The notes beneath the pieces are model-generated. The model was not told the origin of the DNA, searched no databases, and saw only the letters and a program-made list of their open reading frames with translations. Position numbers and translations under genes: made by a program. From the NCBI GenBank assembly GCA_033675265.1, contig JAUJYZ010000234.1:281296-345295 (forward strand): a DNA stretch of 64,000 bases. Reading direction: 5' to 3'. The stretch's first letter is position 1. Each line of letters starts with the position of its first letter. Source of the DNA: Actinostola sp. cb2023. Lineage: Eukaryota > Cnidaria > Anthozoa > Actiniaria > Actinostolidae. Below, piece by piece: positions 1 through 11,273 of this stretch.

Positions 1-624
1 AGCGATCGTAGCGATATGATGGAAATAAAACCAGCCTTGGTCAGAGCAGAGCACGATTCATAGCGCGTTCTTACTGACTTTCGCGAATTAAAGGATTGTC
101 TGAATCGATTCAGCCATCTGAATTCTCCAGTGTTATACTATTTTCAATATGCATTGGTTTGCTGAGACAGTGTAGGAAGTAATTAGCGATACGCGTAAAT
201 CACAAATAACTCTTGGAGAACGCTGGAAATAGCATTTCCGAGCCTCTGGATCTTCAGAATTTTCTGGGGGAGCATGCCCCCGAACCCCCCTAGCGCCTCA
301 CGCCTACGGCGCTCGCTACGCGTCTCCCCCACCGTTTGGCCTTTGCTACGGCCCCGCTTCACTTTTGTGTAGCAGCAAAAAAGTCTAGCTACGCTCCTGG
401 CGTCAATCAACACCTGGCCTGTACAATTATAATCAGTCGACTCTGATGAAGAATATATGATGGAGAATATATACCTTGAAAGAGCTTTATGATTATCCAC
501 CCCCCTTTGTAAAATCCTGGATCCGCCACTGAATATGGTACCCGATTTAAGGATCTGGAGGTTCAAAAACCATACCCTATTTGGGGGCACATACCTATAT
601 AATGCACCTATCAATGTTAAGCCG
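1..624. other. No gene seen; repeat-like GC-rich stretch
   Basis: A long minus-strand open frame crosses this stretch (183-932), but its translation changes composition abruptly and passes through C-rich and G-rich blocks (about 265-345 and 500-640) that look like interspersed-repeat DNA. I see no family resemblance and no convincing splice structure. The part at about 200-545 resembles a dispersed repeat, but I cannot name it. Confidence 0.4.
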
Positions 625-1316
625 GCGGGGGGGGAGGCCGGGCCTATGGCGGGGATTTGATTTTTCAAGAAATTTTCAGTCAAATTCCCTCCCCATGGGC
701 TAAAAGGAAAGGTCAAATGTGGTAAAAAATTGCCGTATACCCAGGGCAAAATGTCCCTCATTTTGCGTCGAGAGATATAGTTTGTATAAACCCATTTGTC
801 AGTTTTGAAAAATACAACAAAGCAAAAAAAGATCATCAAAACCCAAACTTCAGTTATTGAGGTCCACACTTGGACCTGATTGAGGTGTTCAAACCACATC
901 AGTTTCACTTCTTCTCTTGTCAAAAGTACCATTCTTGATACAACATCAATAATTTCATCGGAAGGAATTAATACCCTTGTACTGTTTTAATAAACCGATA
1001 GACTGTCACGAATTATGTAAAGTACGAACATTTGACGTCGACTGAAATAACATTTGAGTATTTTTACTCACCGGCCTACGATACTCAATTATGATACCAT
1101 TCTTCTGCTGTGCTGTAAACTTGATCACATGAGCCTGATCACGTACGTGTTGATAGCATGCTTTGATCCGGCAGTTGTTTCGCCGCAGAAATGTTAATTT
1201 TACTTGTAATTTTACTTTTCAAATTTCCCCTACCCCGGGCAAGTGTTTAATCAAAATCCCAGCCCACGGATAGCACATCTAGTAAAATCCCCGCCATAGG
1301 CCCGGCCTCCCCCCGC
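625..1316. repeat. Inverted-repeat pair enclosing about 690 bp
   Basis: A GC-rich motif of about 32 bp at 625-657 recurs as its reverse complement at 1285-1316, both sharing the core GGCCGGGCCTATGGCGGGG. The copies differ mainly in the length of the G/C run (8 versus 6). The enclosed DNA has no recognised gene. It may be a non-autonomous TIR element or two opposed copies of one dispersed repeat. I found no clear target-site duplication. Confidence 0.45.
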
Positions 1317-3789
1317 GGGAGCCGGGTACGGTTTTCGAATCAAACAGTTTCAATTGATTTACATTTTTTAATTATTCGAATATTTTTTTATGAAAAACAA
1401 AGTTTGAAAACCGGACCACTTAAAAACTGACCGGACCACTCAAAAACTGACGGCTACGGCCTTGCATACACAATCAAACTCAGGGACACCTCACTATTGC
1501 CGACACCACTATCACAGACAAGCGTTGGTGTTGGCCGTCTAAAGTTACAGAGCTGTTAATTGGTAATAACTCTCGATATTGCGTCAGTTATAGACGCCAG
1601 TGGCTGCACAAGCCATCAAAGCATGGAAAACACTAGCATCTTCCTGACTTGAATGATTTTGCCTGTAATTCTAATAGAGAACTGATTAATTGTAGCCTTA
1701 TTTTTCGCGTATTTATTTTTAGATTGAGAAGATTGACAACCATATGTGATCAATACAATAACACCGCAGACCACAAGGCGTGCAGGCATCATATTTTGAT
1801 TGGACTTTTTTACCCGCCAAGCTTTGTTATGCTCATTAGTTTTTTTTCAGTTTAATTCCGTTTTCACCACTACATTTGTGCAATTGTACAATGACTTACA
1901 ATGTTGAAATCTGCAAAAAAAAGCGTTTGCTATCTGATCACGTGACCTTCTCTAGATGCTACCTTCGCTTTTTAAAATGCCTTTATCTTTTTGCCAAATC
2001 CTGTGAAAATATTTCCACGTTTAACAAAATTTTCAATGCTTTTTTTAGTTTCTCACATTGGCAAAGAATGAAAACTGAGAAAATAGCCGCCCAAGACGAC
2101 GTCGTCCAAGACAGTGTTAAAAAGGCTGAGAAAGCGGGATATACAAGCGCATTTGCACCAGCCAAAACAATTATGTTTCCTGTCCAAAATACTTGAAAAT
2201 TAACATGTACTCACTTCAGCAGAACAGACTTCAAAAGGCCGGAGCCGAACTGGTCACTAGCTGTCGTTCCGTTAGTTTCGTCGTAATTCCTTTGCCGGTT
2301 GGATCAGGACTCCAGAATCATCTGAATAATCACACGTTTCACGATCGTCGCGACAGAGTTCTTCTTGTCGTGTTCAAAACCGGTGGATGTAATTGAAAGT
2401 TGAGACGAGGCGAGTTGTTCATTTTCAGTACAATCCTATAATGTGGGAAATGAAGATTCCTTTTCTGCTTATTAGTCCACGGTAAATTGGATTCTCTTCT
2501 TAGAACTCGGTCAATATTATGAACAGTCCCCTTATATAACTGTCATGGCTACTTCCACTATCCTACATCGTGACTTGTCATCCATTTATTCTCCTTTGGA
2601 ACACAAACTTTAATCCTTTCCGGTGGCTTTCTTTGTTGTTATAGTGCTATTCTCTTTTTCTATAGGTTCGCTGTTATTTCTAATCAGTTTTTCAAACACT
2701 GTTTGATTGTCGGCTTTGTGATGACAATATAAAGGCTGTCGAGGGGAAATGTGGTTCCCTGAGCCAGTTATACAGCTAATTATCAGCCAGGTATTTAAAA
2801 CACTAACGCATTCATAGAGGATTTGTCCACCGTATTGAACAGTGGAGAAGCTTTTATTCTGTTTTATTATTAAACTATAAACAACCATTGACGTTGAAAA
2901 GTCTGTACTAAAAGTATCTAGTTTCTAACCCTTTTACTGATAGAATTGTTCAGGTTTTTCAGTGCATTGCATGAAGAAAACTAGCGACATTTTGCTGTAC
3001 TTGACATTTCTTCTTTTTCAACATCCAGTGATTGTTTAAAAGTGATATTATATCCAAGTGTGTTTGATTGTTTAACAATCACTTTTAGTTCAAGTGTGGT
3101 TCTGTAGATTAATACTAACTAAATCCGATCTTTGTGTAATAATGACTTTGACGACGTCCCTTTTTCAATTAGATTCCTCTGTTTTAAGCGTCTTGCTATT
3201 CTTACAGCTACAACGAGGGATTAAGAATTCATGAAAACGAACCAATATCACCGCCTTGTGTAGCTTAGTTTTGATTGAATTTACCTCTACTTTATACACA
3301 AATGAAATCTTATCATCTAAAATTATATTATCAGTTAATTGGCGGCTAATTCGTTAAAGTCCAAATCCCTTAAAGCTCTGCAGAGAACTTGTAAAAGCAA
3401 ATTTATGAATTATCGAGTTATTTTCTAGTCTTTCGAAACTGTTTTGAACGCGCGCGCTCCCTAAATTTCCTTCAATTTTACAGCTTCTGAGTTTTTAAAA
3501 CGCCGATTTTCCGGACAACACAGTTTTCATGACTTTCGACTGAGGAACGCACGCCGTTCAGGGCACAGAACTAGACATCTACTATTCTAACATCAACTAT
3601 GGATTGTTCTCAAGTGAGCCCTTGTTTCACAAGGGATTGTGGAAGTGCCAGCGTCGTGGTATGAATCAATATTTGCGCGCACTCAATCACTGGCTGTGCA
3701 AAATAATTCCTATAACTTGGGTGGGGTAACTTATATATAATAATAATAATATTTCTTAAAAACGCATTAACCGAAGTCTCAATGCTTTT
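1317..3789. other. Intergenic, no gene recognised
   Basis: Short open frames on both strands show no family resemblance. A small direct repeat (ACCGGACCACT, about 1412-1440) and a loose inverted repeat (AGTGATTGTTTAA near 3027 with its complement near 3075) are the only structures I noticed. Confidence 0.4.
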
Positions 3790-4025
3790 TACAATGTTAA
3801 TAAAATATGTATATATATTTATCGAATTCATGAATGAGACAAATACAATAGAAATCATAAGCGTAGCAGACATCTGTAAATCGGCAAGAGATTCGTCCTC
3901 ATTTGCATTCAACTTTAACTTGGATTTTCTTGGCCAAACTGTTTCCTATCATCCAAATTGTAGTAAAACATCCATTTATACATCGTTGGATTCGATAAGT
4001 AAGTACGGCTCGAGTTTGTAAATCC
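3790..4025 (+). repeat. Dispersed repeat copy, second copy at 38990-39180
   Basis: About 140-200 bp here match, in the opposite orientation, the interior of the foldback element at 38952-39300. In both copies the same frame is open and gives a similar peptide (SSSFAFNF, then FLGQT, then YTSLDSIS). Two copies of one transposon-like repeat explain this best. A conserved short coding remnant is possible but not shown. Confidence 0.5.
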
Positions 4026-4109
4026 CATACAGATCGGCCACTCATATTGTATCTATTACATCTCTAACTAAGTAAAAAACTAATTATATATGATATATAT
4101 ATATATAAT

Positions 4110-4712
4110 TTAAAATAAAAATGTTTTCAACGATGACTTAAAAGAAATAATACTGTCACAGTTTTTAATTTCTCCAGGAAGGGCGTTCCACAGAAGTAAC
4201 TGATTAAAGATTAAAGTGTCGGGGCTGCATATGAGAATGCTCTTCTTCCGTAGCTGTCTGTTTTTACGTTTCCAGGCACCTGTAGCAGGAATTTGCTTGA
4301 CGATCGGAGAGATCGTGTAGTGGTCTTTTTAATAAGCAGATCACCAAGATATTCTGGTGCCAAGCCCTTGAGGGTTTTAAATGTTAGCAAGAGGATCTTG
4401 AAAACAATACGCTTCCTTATTGGGAGCCAATGATGATCTTTTAGCATCTCAGTTGCATGCGCTATCTCTGCGTCCTCCTCCTGTTACTAGCCTTGCTGCT
4501 GTGTTTTGAAGGCGTTGGATTTTGTCCATATCACATGATGGGAGGCCAATGAGTAAACTATTGCAATAGTCCAACCTTGATGTTACAAAAGCATGCACTA
4601 ACATTTCCAGCTGATCATTTGATAAGTACTTTTTGACACGGCCAATGTTGCGTATTGCATAGGAAGAACTTGTATTTTTATTAGAACTTGTATTATTTAT
4701 AAGTACGTACAT
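4110..4712 (-). pseudogene. Truncated, frameshifted LINE reverse-transcriptase tail (CR1/L2-like)
   Basis: This is the 3' end of a non-LTR retrotransposon ORF2, read on the minus strand. The translation contains the family-typical stretches SRLDYCNSLLIGLP, IQRLQNTAARLV, HHWLPI and LKGLAPEYL, followed by WNALPGEIKN in a third frame. At least two frameshifts break it, near 4448 and near 4205. The 5' part with the catalytic domain is absent (5' truncation is usual for LINE insertions), and the frame ends at TAA 4112-4110, followed by a (TA)-rich tail at about 4083-4109. A minus-strand AATAAA at 4682-4677 lies inside the fragment, only about 60 bp past the stop of the neighbouring DUF229 gene, and could serve as that gene's poly(A) signal (inference). 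Confidence 0.88.
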
Positions 4713-4741
4713 AAGTACTGAATTTTACTAAATACCAAATT

Positions 4742-7258
4742 CTAGCTAGAAATAATTTTATAAGAAATCAAGGGCCTAAAATCCAAAGGTTTTCTGAAAT
4801 GATGAACAATAAGGACCATTTTGATGGTCAGCGGTTGTGACTCTACCTGGAACGGTAAAGAGATAGATGTAATGACTTTGCTCACAGATCTACCAGCGAT
4901 GTGAACTTTGTACCGTCGGCCTTCACAAGCGTTCACGATGTCATAAGCTAGACTTTGTCGGTTGTGATGTGATCTAGTGACGAAATACAAACAATCTGAA
5001 TCGAGGTTTTGGATCTCTTGATTGGCTCCGAAGTTGCTATGACGACGCATCACTTCGTGGACTGCCTTTGGTGAATTCATAAGAACCCATGTCCATTTTT
5101 TGTAGTCGTTATACTTTCGTCTTTTGCAAACACACAAATGAATGCTGACGTCATTGTCTTTGCAGTCGAAGAAATTCTGGTAGGTCGTTAAACGACGGTG
5201 GCTCAAAAGTCTTAGAAGTTTTCTTTCTATTTTGAACTTACGTTTGAGCGATGGAGGGGTCTTGGGGAATTTCACCATCACTTCAAACACTTCAAGCAGA
5301 GGATTCGTGGTAATCTGCATCGTTACAAAGTAGTTTTTAGCGTCCTCTGTCTGATGAATCTTTCTAAAATTGATTCCAACAAGTTTTTGACACTTGCCAA
5401 ACCCACCTTGAGTCGATGACGTCATTTGACCGCGCATGTGTTCTGTGTAAAGCCGCTGAATTTCATTGTTGATTTCTCCAACTGCAAACTCTGCGATCCA
5501 CGTAAAGTTTGGCTGGTTGTCAGGATACCACGTTTCGAAACCATCACAAACACATAAGACATTGTGCATGCCAGCACACGATCGGGTTGTTTTTTTTTCA
5601 CTGAATAAACCTTCTCTCCACGATGGCTCTTTGACTTTCTTTGAGCTGTCGTTTGCAAGGATGGACGCCGACAACGCTCCATTCACGTCCTTCAACGTAA
5701 CCAGACGCTTCTGGTTGTTGATCAGATTCTTCACGCGCTTTTCACCGATTATTTTTGCGATTTTATTTGGTAAAATAATAAACATGAATGGCGAATACAA
5801 CTCGTACATTCCTTCAATCGAGTGGATAAAATATTTGGTCGTTTTTGGTCCATGGTCGGAGAAGAGAATTGTCAACGTGTTTTGGTCCTCGGCAGCTTTG
5901 CTCAAGTAGGTCGACAGCCCTTCGTCTATCTGTTGTATTCTTGTGCCAGTGACTTCGTGTCCAACGGCAAAATGTGAGTACGCAAAAATAGGAACGGCAT
6001 TGTCAGTTACCGCTGACTGGGAAAATGTCTTCTCCAAGTAGTCGAGAAAGTACTGGGTGAACGTCTTGCTTCCGTAGCAAACCTGTTTGGGCTCGTTATT
6101 AAACTGGTTAGTCAGGTTGTACTGCTTAAATACAGTACACGCTGCATCTGTGATACCAGTATCGTCTATTTTACTGCGACGAATTTCTTCAAGGAATTCT
6201 TTCCATCTCGTTTCCTTTTCCTCGGGACTCTTGACCTTGACCATTTTTTTCTTCGTATTCGCGAGAAGAGTTCCCCACACGTCATACCAACAAGAATCTT
6301 CCTGGAAGATAGTACGAAACCCCTTTTCTTTCAGTCTGTTGTAGAAGAGATCAAATCCATAGTAGTATTGATTTTGGCTTATCCGCGGGTTCTTTTGCTC
6401 TGTATGGTACATAGAGTTACCCGTGAAAAACGCTTTAATGTTGACGAAAGTGTACGCACCGAGACTCTGCATAAGCTCGTAATCGAGAACCCTGAGATTC
6501 AACGAATTGTTGTACTCTATGTGCCTGAGAGTCGCTACAGTTTTGGGAAGAGAGCGATAGAATTGCGCACGTGAGACCGAATCTAACACCACGACATTGA
6601 CGTTAAACAAACCCTTGAACTTCTTCTCTGTTCTCGTAGCTTGTGGCGGGAAACTCAGTATTGTTTGGACGTCAGTATTTCTTGCCCCAGAACGGCATTG
6701 TATAAAGCAAAAGTGAAATCCATTCTGTGTGTTTTCTGTAATTATACGAGGCAAATTTCTTTCCAGGTCTTTCACTTGGACGAACTTTTTCCATTTCTTT
6801 TTGTTTTCGAGTTCTCCGTTTACACGATCGATGCTCGCAACATAGACTGGGTTACGCCCACAAGGAGACAAGTCACACTTGACTTGGACGTGAGAAGAGA
6901 ACTCTTGTACAACAGTGCAGAGGTCTGATGTCGAACCCTTCTCATTGCAAGACGGTGGTTTCGTTCCAACGCGATAAAATCCATATGCTTTTTTACATTC
7001 CTCTTTGGGAGTTACCCTCAGCTTACATACTTGGTTAGGATTGGGTACCCTGTGGTGCTTGACCTTATATGGTATTTTTCTAATTCCAAGATAAGGACAA
7101 ACATTGCGTCCATCAACTGGGAAATACCCAGCATCCTCCTCGTTCCTTGGGAGATCTGTTTGCAGATGTTCTTCCTTGAAGTCTTTACTCGATACCCATA
7201 CGTCATGTTTGTTGATCACGATTTGGTAAACAGTGCGGTGCTGGTCTACGAAATACAT
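4742..7258 (-). CDS. DUF229 (sulfatase/alkaline-phosphatase-like) protein
   Basis: This is a single uninterrupted frame of 838 residues of the DUF229 family, which belongs to the alkaline-phosphatase-like superfamily and is expanded in nematodes, insects and other invertebrates; substrates are generally unknown. Visible marks are VLDSVSRAQFYRSLPKT (about residues 224-240, metal and nucleophile region), AYSHFAVGHE (about 426-435), FSDHGPK (about 466-472, Asp-His metal ligands) and a following RSCAGMHN...CVC cysteine cluster (about 559-571). No signal peptide or membrane anchor is visible, though family members usually have one. An in-frame stop lies a few codons upstream of the ATG. A pyrimidine-rich tract ending in AG at 7247-7246 would make a plausible splice acceptor, so the real start, with the anchor, may be in an upstream exon. 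The C-terminal about 200 residues are unassigned. Confidence 0.88.
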   Translation of the reverse strand: MYFVDQHRTVYQIVINKHDVWVSSKDFKEEHLQTDLPRNEEDAGYFPVDGRNVCPYLGIRKIPYKVKHHRVPNPNQVCKLRVTPKEECKKAYGFYRVGTKPPSCNEKGSTSDLCTVVQEFSSHVQVKCDLSPCGRNPVYVASIDRVNGELENKKKWKKFVQVKDLERNLPRIITENTQNGFHFCFIQCRSGARNTDVQTILSFPPQATRTEKKFKGLFNVNVVVLDSVSRAQFYRSLPKTVATLRHIEYNNSLNLRVLDYELMQSLGAYTFVNIKAFFTGNSMYHTEQKNPRISQNQYYYGFDLFYNRLKEKGFRTIFQEDSCWYDVWGTLLANTKKKMVKVKSPEEKETRWKEFLEEIRRSKIDDTGITDAACTVFKQYNLTNQFNNEPKQVCYGSKTFTQYFLDYLEKTFSQSAVTDNAVPIFAYSHFAVGHEVTGTRIQQIDEGLSTYLSKAAEDQNTLTILFSDHGPKTTKYFIHSIEGMYELYSPFMFIILPNKIAKIIGEKRVKNLINNQKRLVTLKDVNGALSASILANDSSKKVKEPSWREGLFSEKKTTRSCAGMHNVLCVCDGFETWYPDNQPNFTWIAEFAVGEINNEIQRLYTEHMRGQMTSSTQGGFGKCQKLVGINFRKIHQTEDAKNYFVTMQITTNPLLEVFEVMVKFPKTPPSLKRKFKIERKLLRLLSHRRLTTYQNFFDCKDNDVSIHLCVCKRRKYNDYKKWTWVLMNSPKAVHEVMRRHSNFGANQEIQNLDSDCLYFVTRSHHNRQSLAYDIVNACEGRRYKVHIAGRSVSKVITSISLPFQVESQPLTIKMVLIVHHFRKPLDFRPLISYKIISS

Positions 7259-7445
7259 GAAAACATTTCAGTTGACTGACTATAATGAGTTATTTCAGTG
7301 ATAATGTATCGTAGCTGGAACTACTGAGGACGTAACAAACCCTGGCCGTGACTAACCTCACTCAGTGACTGCCTTCAACACTGACTAACACACACTAACC
7401 AGTTACTAACCTCCCATGATTGTAAGCGGCTGAATTTTCATTATC

Positions 7446-7915
7446 AGTACGATAGACGTATGTAAGCGCATTGAGACATTGTGGAATACGCTACATAAGA
7501 ACCACATCATCATCATCATCAGTACGATGGACGTATGTAAGTGTATTGAGACATTGTGGAATGCGCTACATAAGAACCACATCATCATCATCATCAGTAC
7601 GATGGACGTATGTAAGCGCATTGAGACATTGTGGAATAAGCTGCATAAGAACCACATCATCATCATCATTATCAGTACAATGGACGTATGTAAGCGCATT
7701 GTGACATTGTGGAATGCGCTACATAAGAACCACATCATCATCATCATCATTATCAGTACGATGGACGTATGTAAGTGTATTGAGACATTGTGGAATGCGC
7801 TACATCATCATCATCATCATCATCATTATCAGTACGATGGACGTATGTAAGCACATTGAGACATTGTGGAATGCGCTACATCATCATTGTCATCATCATT
7901 TGTCCATAATAACGC
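7446..7915. repeat. Minisatellite, about 75-81 bp unit with (CAT)n, 6 copies
   Basis: Units start with AGTACGATGGACGTATGTAAG-like sequence at about 7446, 7521, 7596, 7674, 7755 and 7831. Each ends in a CAT/ATC trinucleotide run of varying length, and most of the length difference lies in that run. The Met-rich and His-rich open frames here are translations of the repeat. Confidence 0.9.
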
Positions 7916-9500
7916 ATGGAAGGTGCCGCATTTATGGCTGGATAAGCGATATCTGCGCGCTTTTTACCTTTTAATTGATTATTGTCCAGCACAACGAAAA
8001 GTAGAATGTAAAACATCGATGTGATGCTCACGATAGCAAAGGATAGCAAAATCTGAGGGAAAAAGGCAGAAATAGCATTAATTACCGTGATACGTGGACG
8101 AAAGTGGTTGCCTAGCTACATCAATTTCAATTACTCGTCCACCCTCTCGTTCCCTCCCCTCCCCTCCCCTCCTAAGATAAATGTAGGGAAAAAGTTGTTT
8201 CTAACACAGCTATGTAAAATACATTACGAAGTATGTAAGGTAAATGGAGTTTTTCAGGGGTAAAAGGTGTGAACACGTAGTTCTTCCAAAAATCATGATG
8301 GGAGGAGTAGAGGCAACCACTCATTATTCATTACATAAGCAATGAGCAAGTTGTTTACGAGGAAACGCTGTTTGCAATATTAAAAGCAAGCTGTGTTATT
8401 ACATACGATGAGCTGTATCGATACATAGGTGCTAGAACACTAGAAAACATATGGTTTCACTAAGCGGTAGCTTTGGTTGATACTTAACCAAGTAATGGAC
8501 CCAGCAAGTAATCAATGGTTGACCGTATTACTTAAAAGGTCGTAAAAGACATTCGAGTAGAAACCAATATATTTAACTTGAGTTTTTCAAAAAGGCTTCG
8601 AAAAGGCTTCGACTTTTGTCGCATAACAGTTGTTGCTACATCTGAGTAATGAAATATACTTCAGTATTTTGTTCAATAGATCACGGAATTAATATGTTTG
8701 AAAACGCTTAGTGTTATGAGTACCACTGAGGACTTAATGGTAACATATAATAATAATAATATGAACACCATTGTCAGCAATAGTTAGCTATAGAAGGCAT
8801 CACGCTGAATTTCTCGCTCGTAAGTATCTGGTCCATGTTATACACTGTACCCGTCGAGAGAGGAATGTCGGTCTTCAATCCCGGGTGACTCCTTCAAAAG
8901 GCAAACGTGTCGACCAATAAGTCAGTAAATGTACTTACTTTTTTGTTCCTTTTCATCTTTAGGTTCAAACGTATACTGCAATCCCTAACTCATGTATCTG
9001 CTAGATATATCCATCCATTTGCCACTAGCGAGAACACAACCGGTGTATTTGTTGATTCTGCTCCTGCTAGGATTAAGTAATGCCACTAGAAGTTTGCTTT
9101 AGTTTCTCAACTCTGTTCAACTAGTCTACAAAAGCTTAGTGACGACCGTCCGGCAATTCAGCTCATATATTCATTATTATGTCGGTACAAACTTGTGCTT
9201 AGGTTAAAGAACCGATCCAACAACTCATCTCTTTTTCACCGATTAGTATGCTAGTGTTTTTAGCTGACTTGATTGTTGACTTTGGTACAGAAGTTTTTGT
9301 TTTGTTTTAAAATTGAAATGCAAATGACCCGGGCTGTCTCAGTCGATCTCAAGTATGCGTTTAATTTTGAAATGTTTGTTTTCAGATATATTTTACTCTG
9401 CGGTTGTACTCGTTTTAGTTTAGTAATACCATGATCACAGGTCTCGGTTTTCATTGTTCCACGAGGGACATTTAACATCGAACATCCCTCGCGAAAGCTC
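7916..9500. other. Intergenic, no gene recognised
   Basis: I see no coding region. Minor low-complexity items are a CCCCT pentamer run at about 8150-8172 and a short (AAT)n at about 8748-8761. Confidence 0.4.
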
Positions 9501-10186
9501 TATACACTCCTATGCAATACTCGATTTCTTGAATTTGCATAAATTTGCAAAAACTGAAAGAATAACGAGTTAAGGTGGTTCCCGCATAATGAATGACCGG
9601 TTTGCCGTATTTTTTAACTCGCTCGCTCCGCGTCAATATTGTTTGAATTTTATTGTGCTTAACACAAATACTAATTCAACTATTCTGCTTTTGGACGGTT
9701 TCTTCAAATTTATCATTGTAAGCCGCGTTTGTGAATGCCAGCTGATATTCAAACGACACTATTTTCACTAAAACTGCTGCCAAGCGTTATTCCCTCGTAC
9801 GATTTTTTTTAAACTTCGTGAACAGCGTTTTGAGGTCCCTAGTAATGCTGGAACCACCTTAAGTAAAGGTAAAATAATAGATTGAAAGATCATCCACAGT
9901 TTAGTAATTACCCCAAAAGTGCATTAATAAAAATGAAACTATCATAAAGTAATAAGCGTTTGAAAGGTGCAAAATACATGGAAACGAGGCATTTAGGGCC
10001 AAAGTCCGGTTTCTGGCACAAATCTTTGTAATTTCAAATCACTATATCTTTTCAAGATTTCGTAGTACAGCCCTAAAATTTGGTGTGTTCATTTTTGATA
10101 ACACTCTCTTTAAAAAGATTGTCAGATATTGCTGTAACATATTCCCAATAACAAAGTGAATGAGATTTTACGATTCTACCATTTAT
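9501..10186 (-). mobile_element. MITE copy 1 (inverted relative to copy 2), interrupted by a nested element
   Basis: Sequence from 9501 to 9569 plus 9863 to 10186 is the reverse complement of 10868-11273. It begins TATACACTCCTATGCA, matching the terminus of copy 2, but lacks the other terminus: similarity stops at ATTTAT at 10186. It is split by the insertion at 9574-9858. No coding capacity. The pair forms an inverted repeat with arms of about 400 bp. Confidence 0.8.
9570..9862. mobile_element. Nested non-autonomous element with TTAA duplication (piggyBac-like MITE)
   Basis: The element at 9574-9858 (285 bp) has perfect 9-bp terminal inverted repeats GGTGGTTCC / GGAACCACC and is flanked by TTAA on both sides (9570-9573 and 9859-9862). 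The opposite MITE arm retains the unoccupied site, with a single TTAA at 11202-11205 in the same context, so insertion and duplication can be read directly. TTAA target duplication is the hallmark of piggyBac-type transposition. The short open frame inside is not recognised. Confidence 0.85.
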
Positions 10187-10200
10187 AAGTCAAGTATCGC

Positions 10201-10255
10201 TCATGAATAGTAATGAGGGAAATTTAGACTAAATATCCCTCATTACTATTCATGA
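10201..10255. repeat. Near-perfect 55-bp palindrome
   Basis: CATGAATAGTAATGAGGGA (10202-10220) pairs with its complement at 10236-10254, and the bases between also pair around a centre at 10228. There is one internal mismatch. It lies in the spacer between the two opposed MITE copies. Confidence 0.85.
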
Positions 10256-10867
10256 TGAGGATGCAAGTCAGTCCCTCATATACTGTCACCAGGTGTACAC
10301 ACAAAAGAGCAAACCGAAGAGTAATTAATCGCTCTCTAGTTGAGATGACTAAAGCATTCAAGACGTGTCACGTACACAGCCGAAGTATAACTGGGGGACT
10401 GTATTTTTAACTTGATTTTACTTGAACTATTTAACTATTTTACCACACTGACATTTTTACACGTGTTACACAGTCTGAAGCAAAACTATCACCACGTTCG
10501 CAATGACTCATGGGTAATTTATGTTTGGGGTGTCCGACCCTTACTGACAACAAGACGTGTGGGACATGTTAAGCTTAATTGCGCATGCGTTAGCGATGTT
10601 AAAAGACCAATGCAAAGGATATTCTATTTCACTTATTTTTTCTATTTTTCACACAATGAAGTATTATATTATTCGGCAATTTTCTCCGTTTTTCAGTTTG
10701 CTCCACTTCGGTGTAAACCGACCTTCCTCCATTTCTGATCTGTGTACCTTCAGGCCGGTACTCCTTACTAACTAATTTATTCTCTCTCGTTGTGTAAATG
10801 AAACAAAGATGTACAACTTGAAGCATTCCCCAGAGTACAGTCTAAACAAGACTCTTTTACAAAACAC

Positions 10868-11273
10868 TATACACCCTATGCATAAATGGTAGAATCGTAA
10901 AATCTCATTCACTTTGTTATTGGGAATATGTTACAGCAATATCTGACAATCTCTTTGAAGAGAGTGTTTTCAATAATGAACACACCAAATTTTAGGGCTG
11001 TTCAACGAAATCTTGAAAAGTTATAGTGACTTAAAATTACAAAGATTTGTACCAGAAACCGGACTTTGGCCCTAAATGCCTCGTTTCCATGGATTTTGCA
11101 TCTTTCAAACGCTTACTACTTTATGATGGTTTCATTTTTATTAATGCACTTTTGGGGTAATTACTAAACTGTCGATGGTCTTTCAATTACTTTACCTTTA
11201 CTTAACTCGTTATTCTTTCAGTTTTTGCAAATTTATGCAAATTCAAGAAATCGAGTATTGCATAGGGTGTATA
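10868..11273 (+). mobile_element. MITE copy 2, 406 bp with 15-bp inverted termini
   Basis: It starts TATACACCCTATGCA (10868-10882) and ends TGCATAGGGTGTATA (11259-11273), which are exact inverted termini. If the outer TA is counted as target duplication, the pattern fits a Tc1/mariner-type MITE (TA + TACACCC). It has no coding potential. It contains the empty TTAA site that is occupied in copy 1. Confidence 0.8.

Noticed and set aside
183..932. 249-codon minus-strand frame
   Set aside because: Composition shifts abruptly, it crosses an inverted repeat and GC-rich repeat-like blocks, and shows no domain.
5466..6928. Plus-strand frames opposite the DUF229 gene
   Set aside because: Antisense shadows of a well-supported minus-strand coding region.
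7406..7974. Met-rich, His-rich and Ser-rich frames
   Set aside because: Translations of a CAT-containing minisatellite with no family resemblance.
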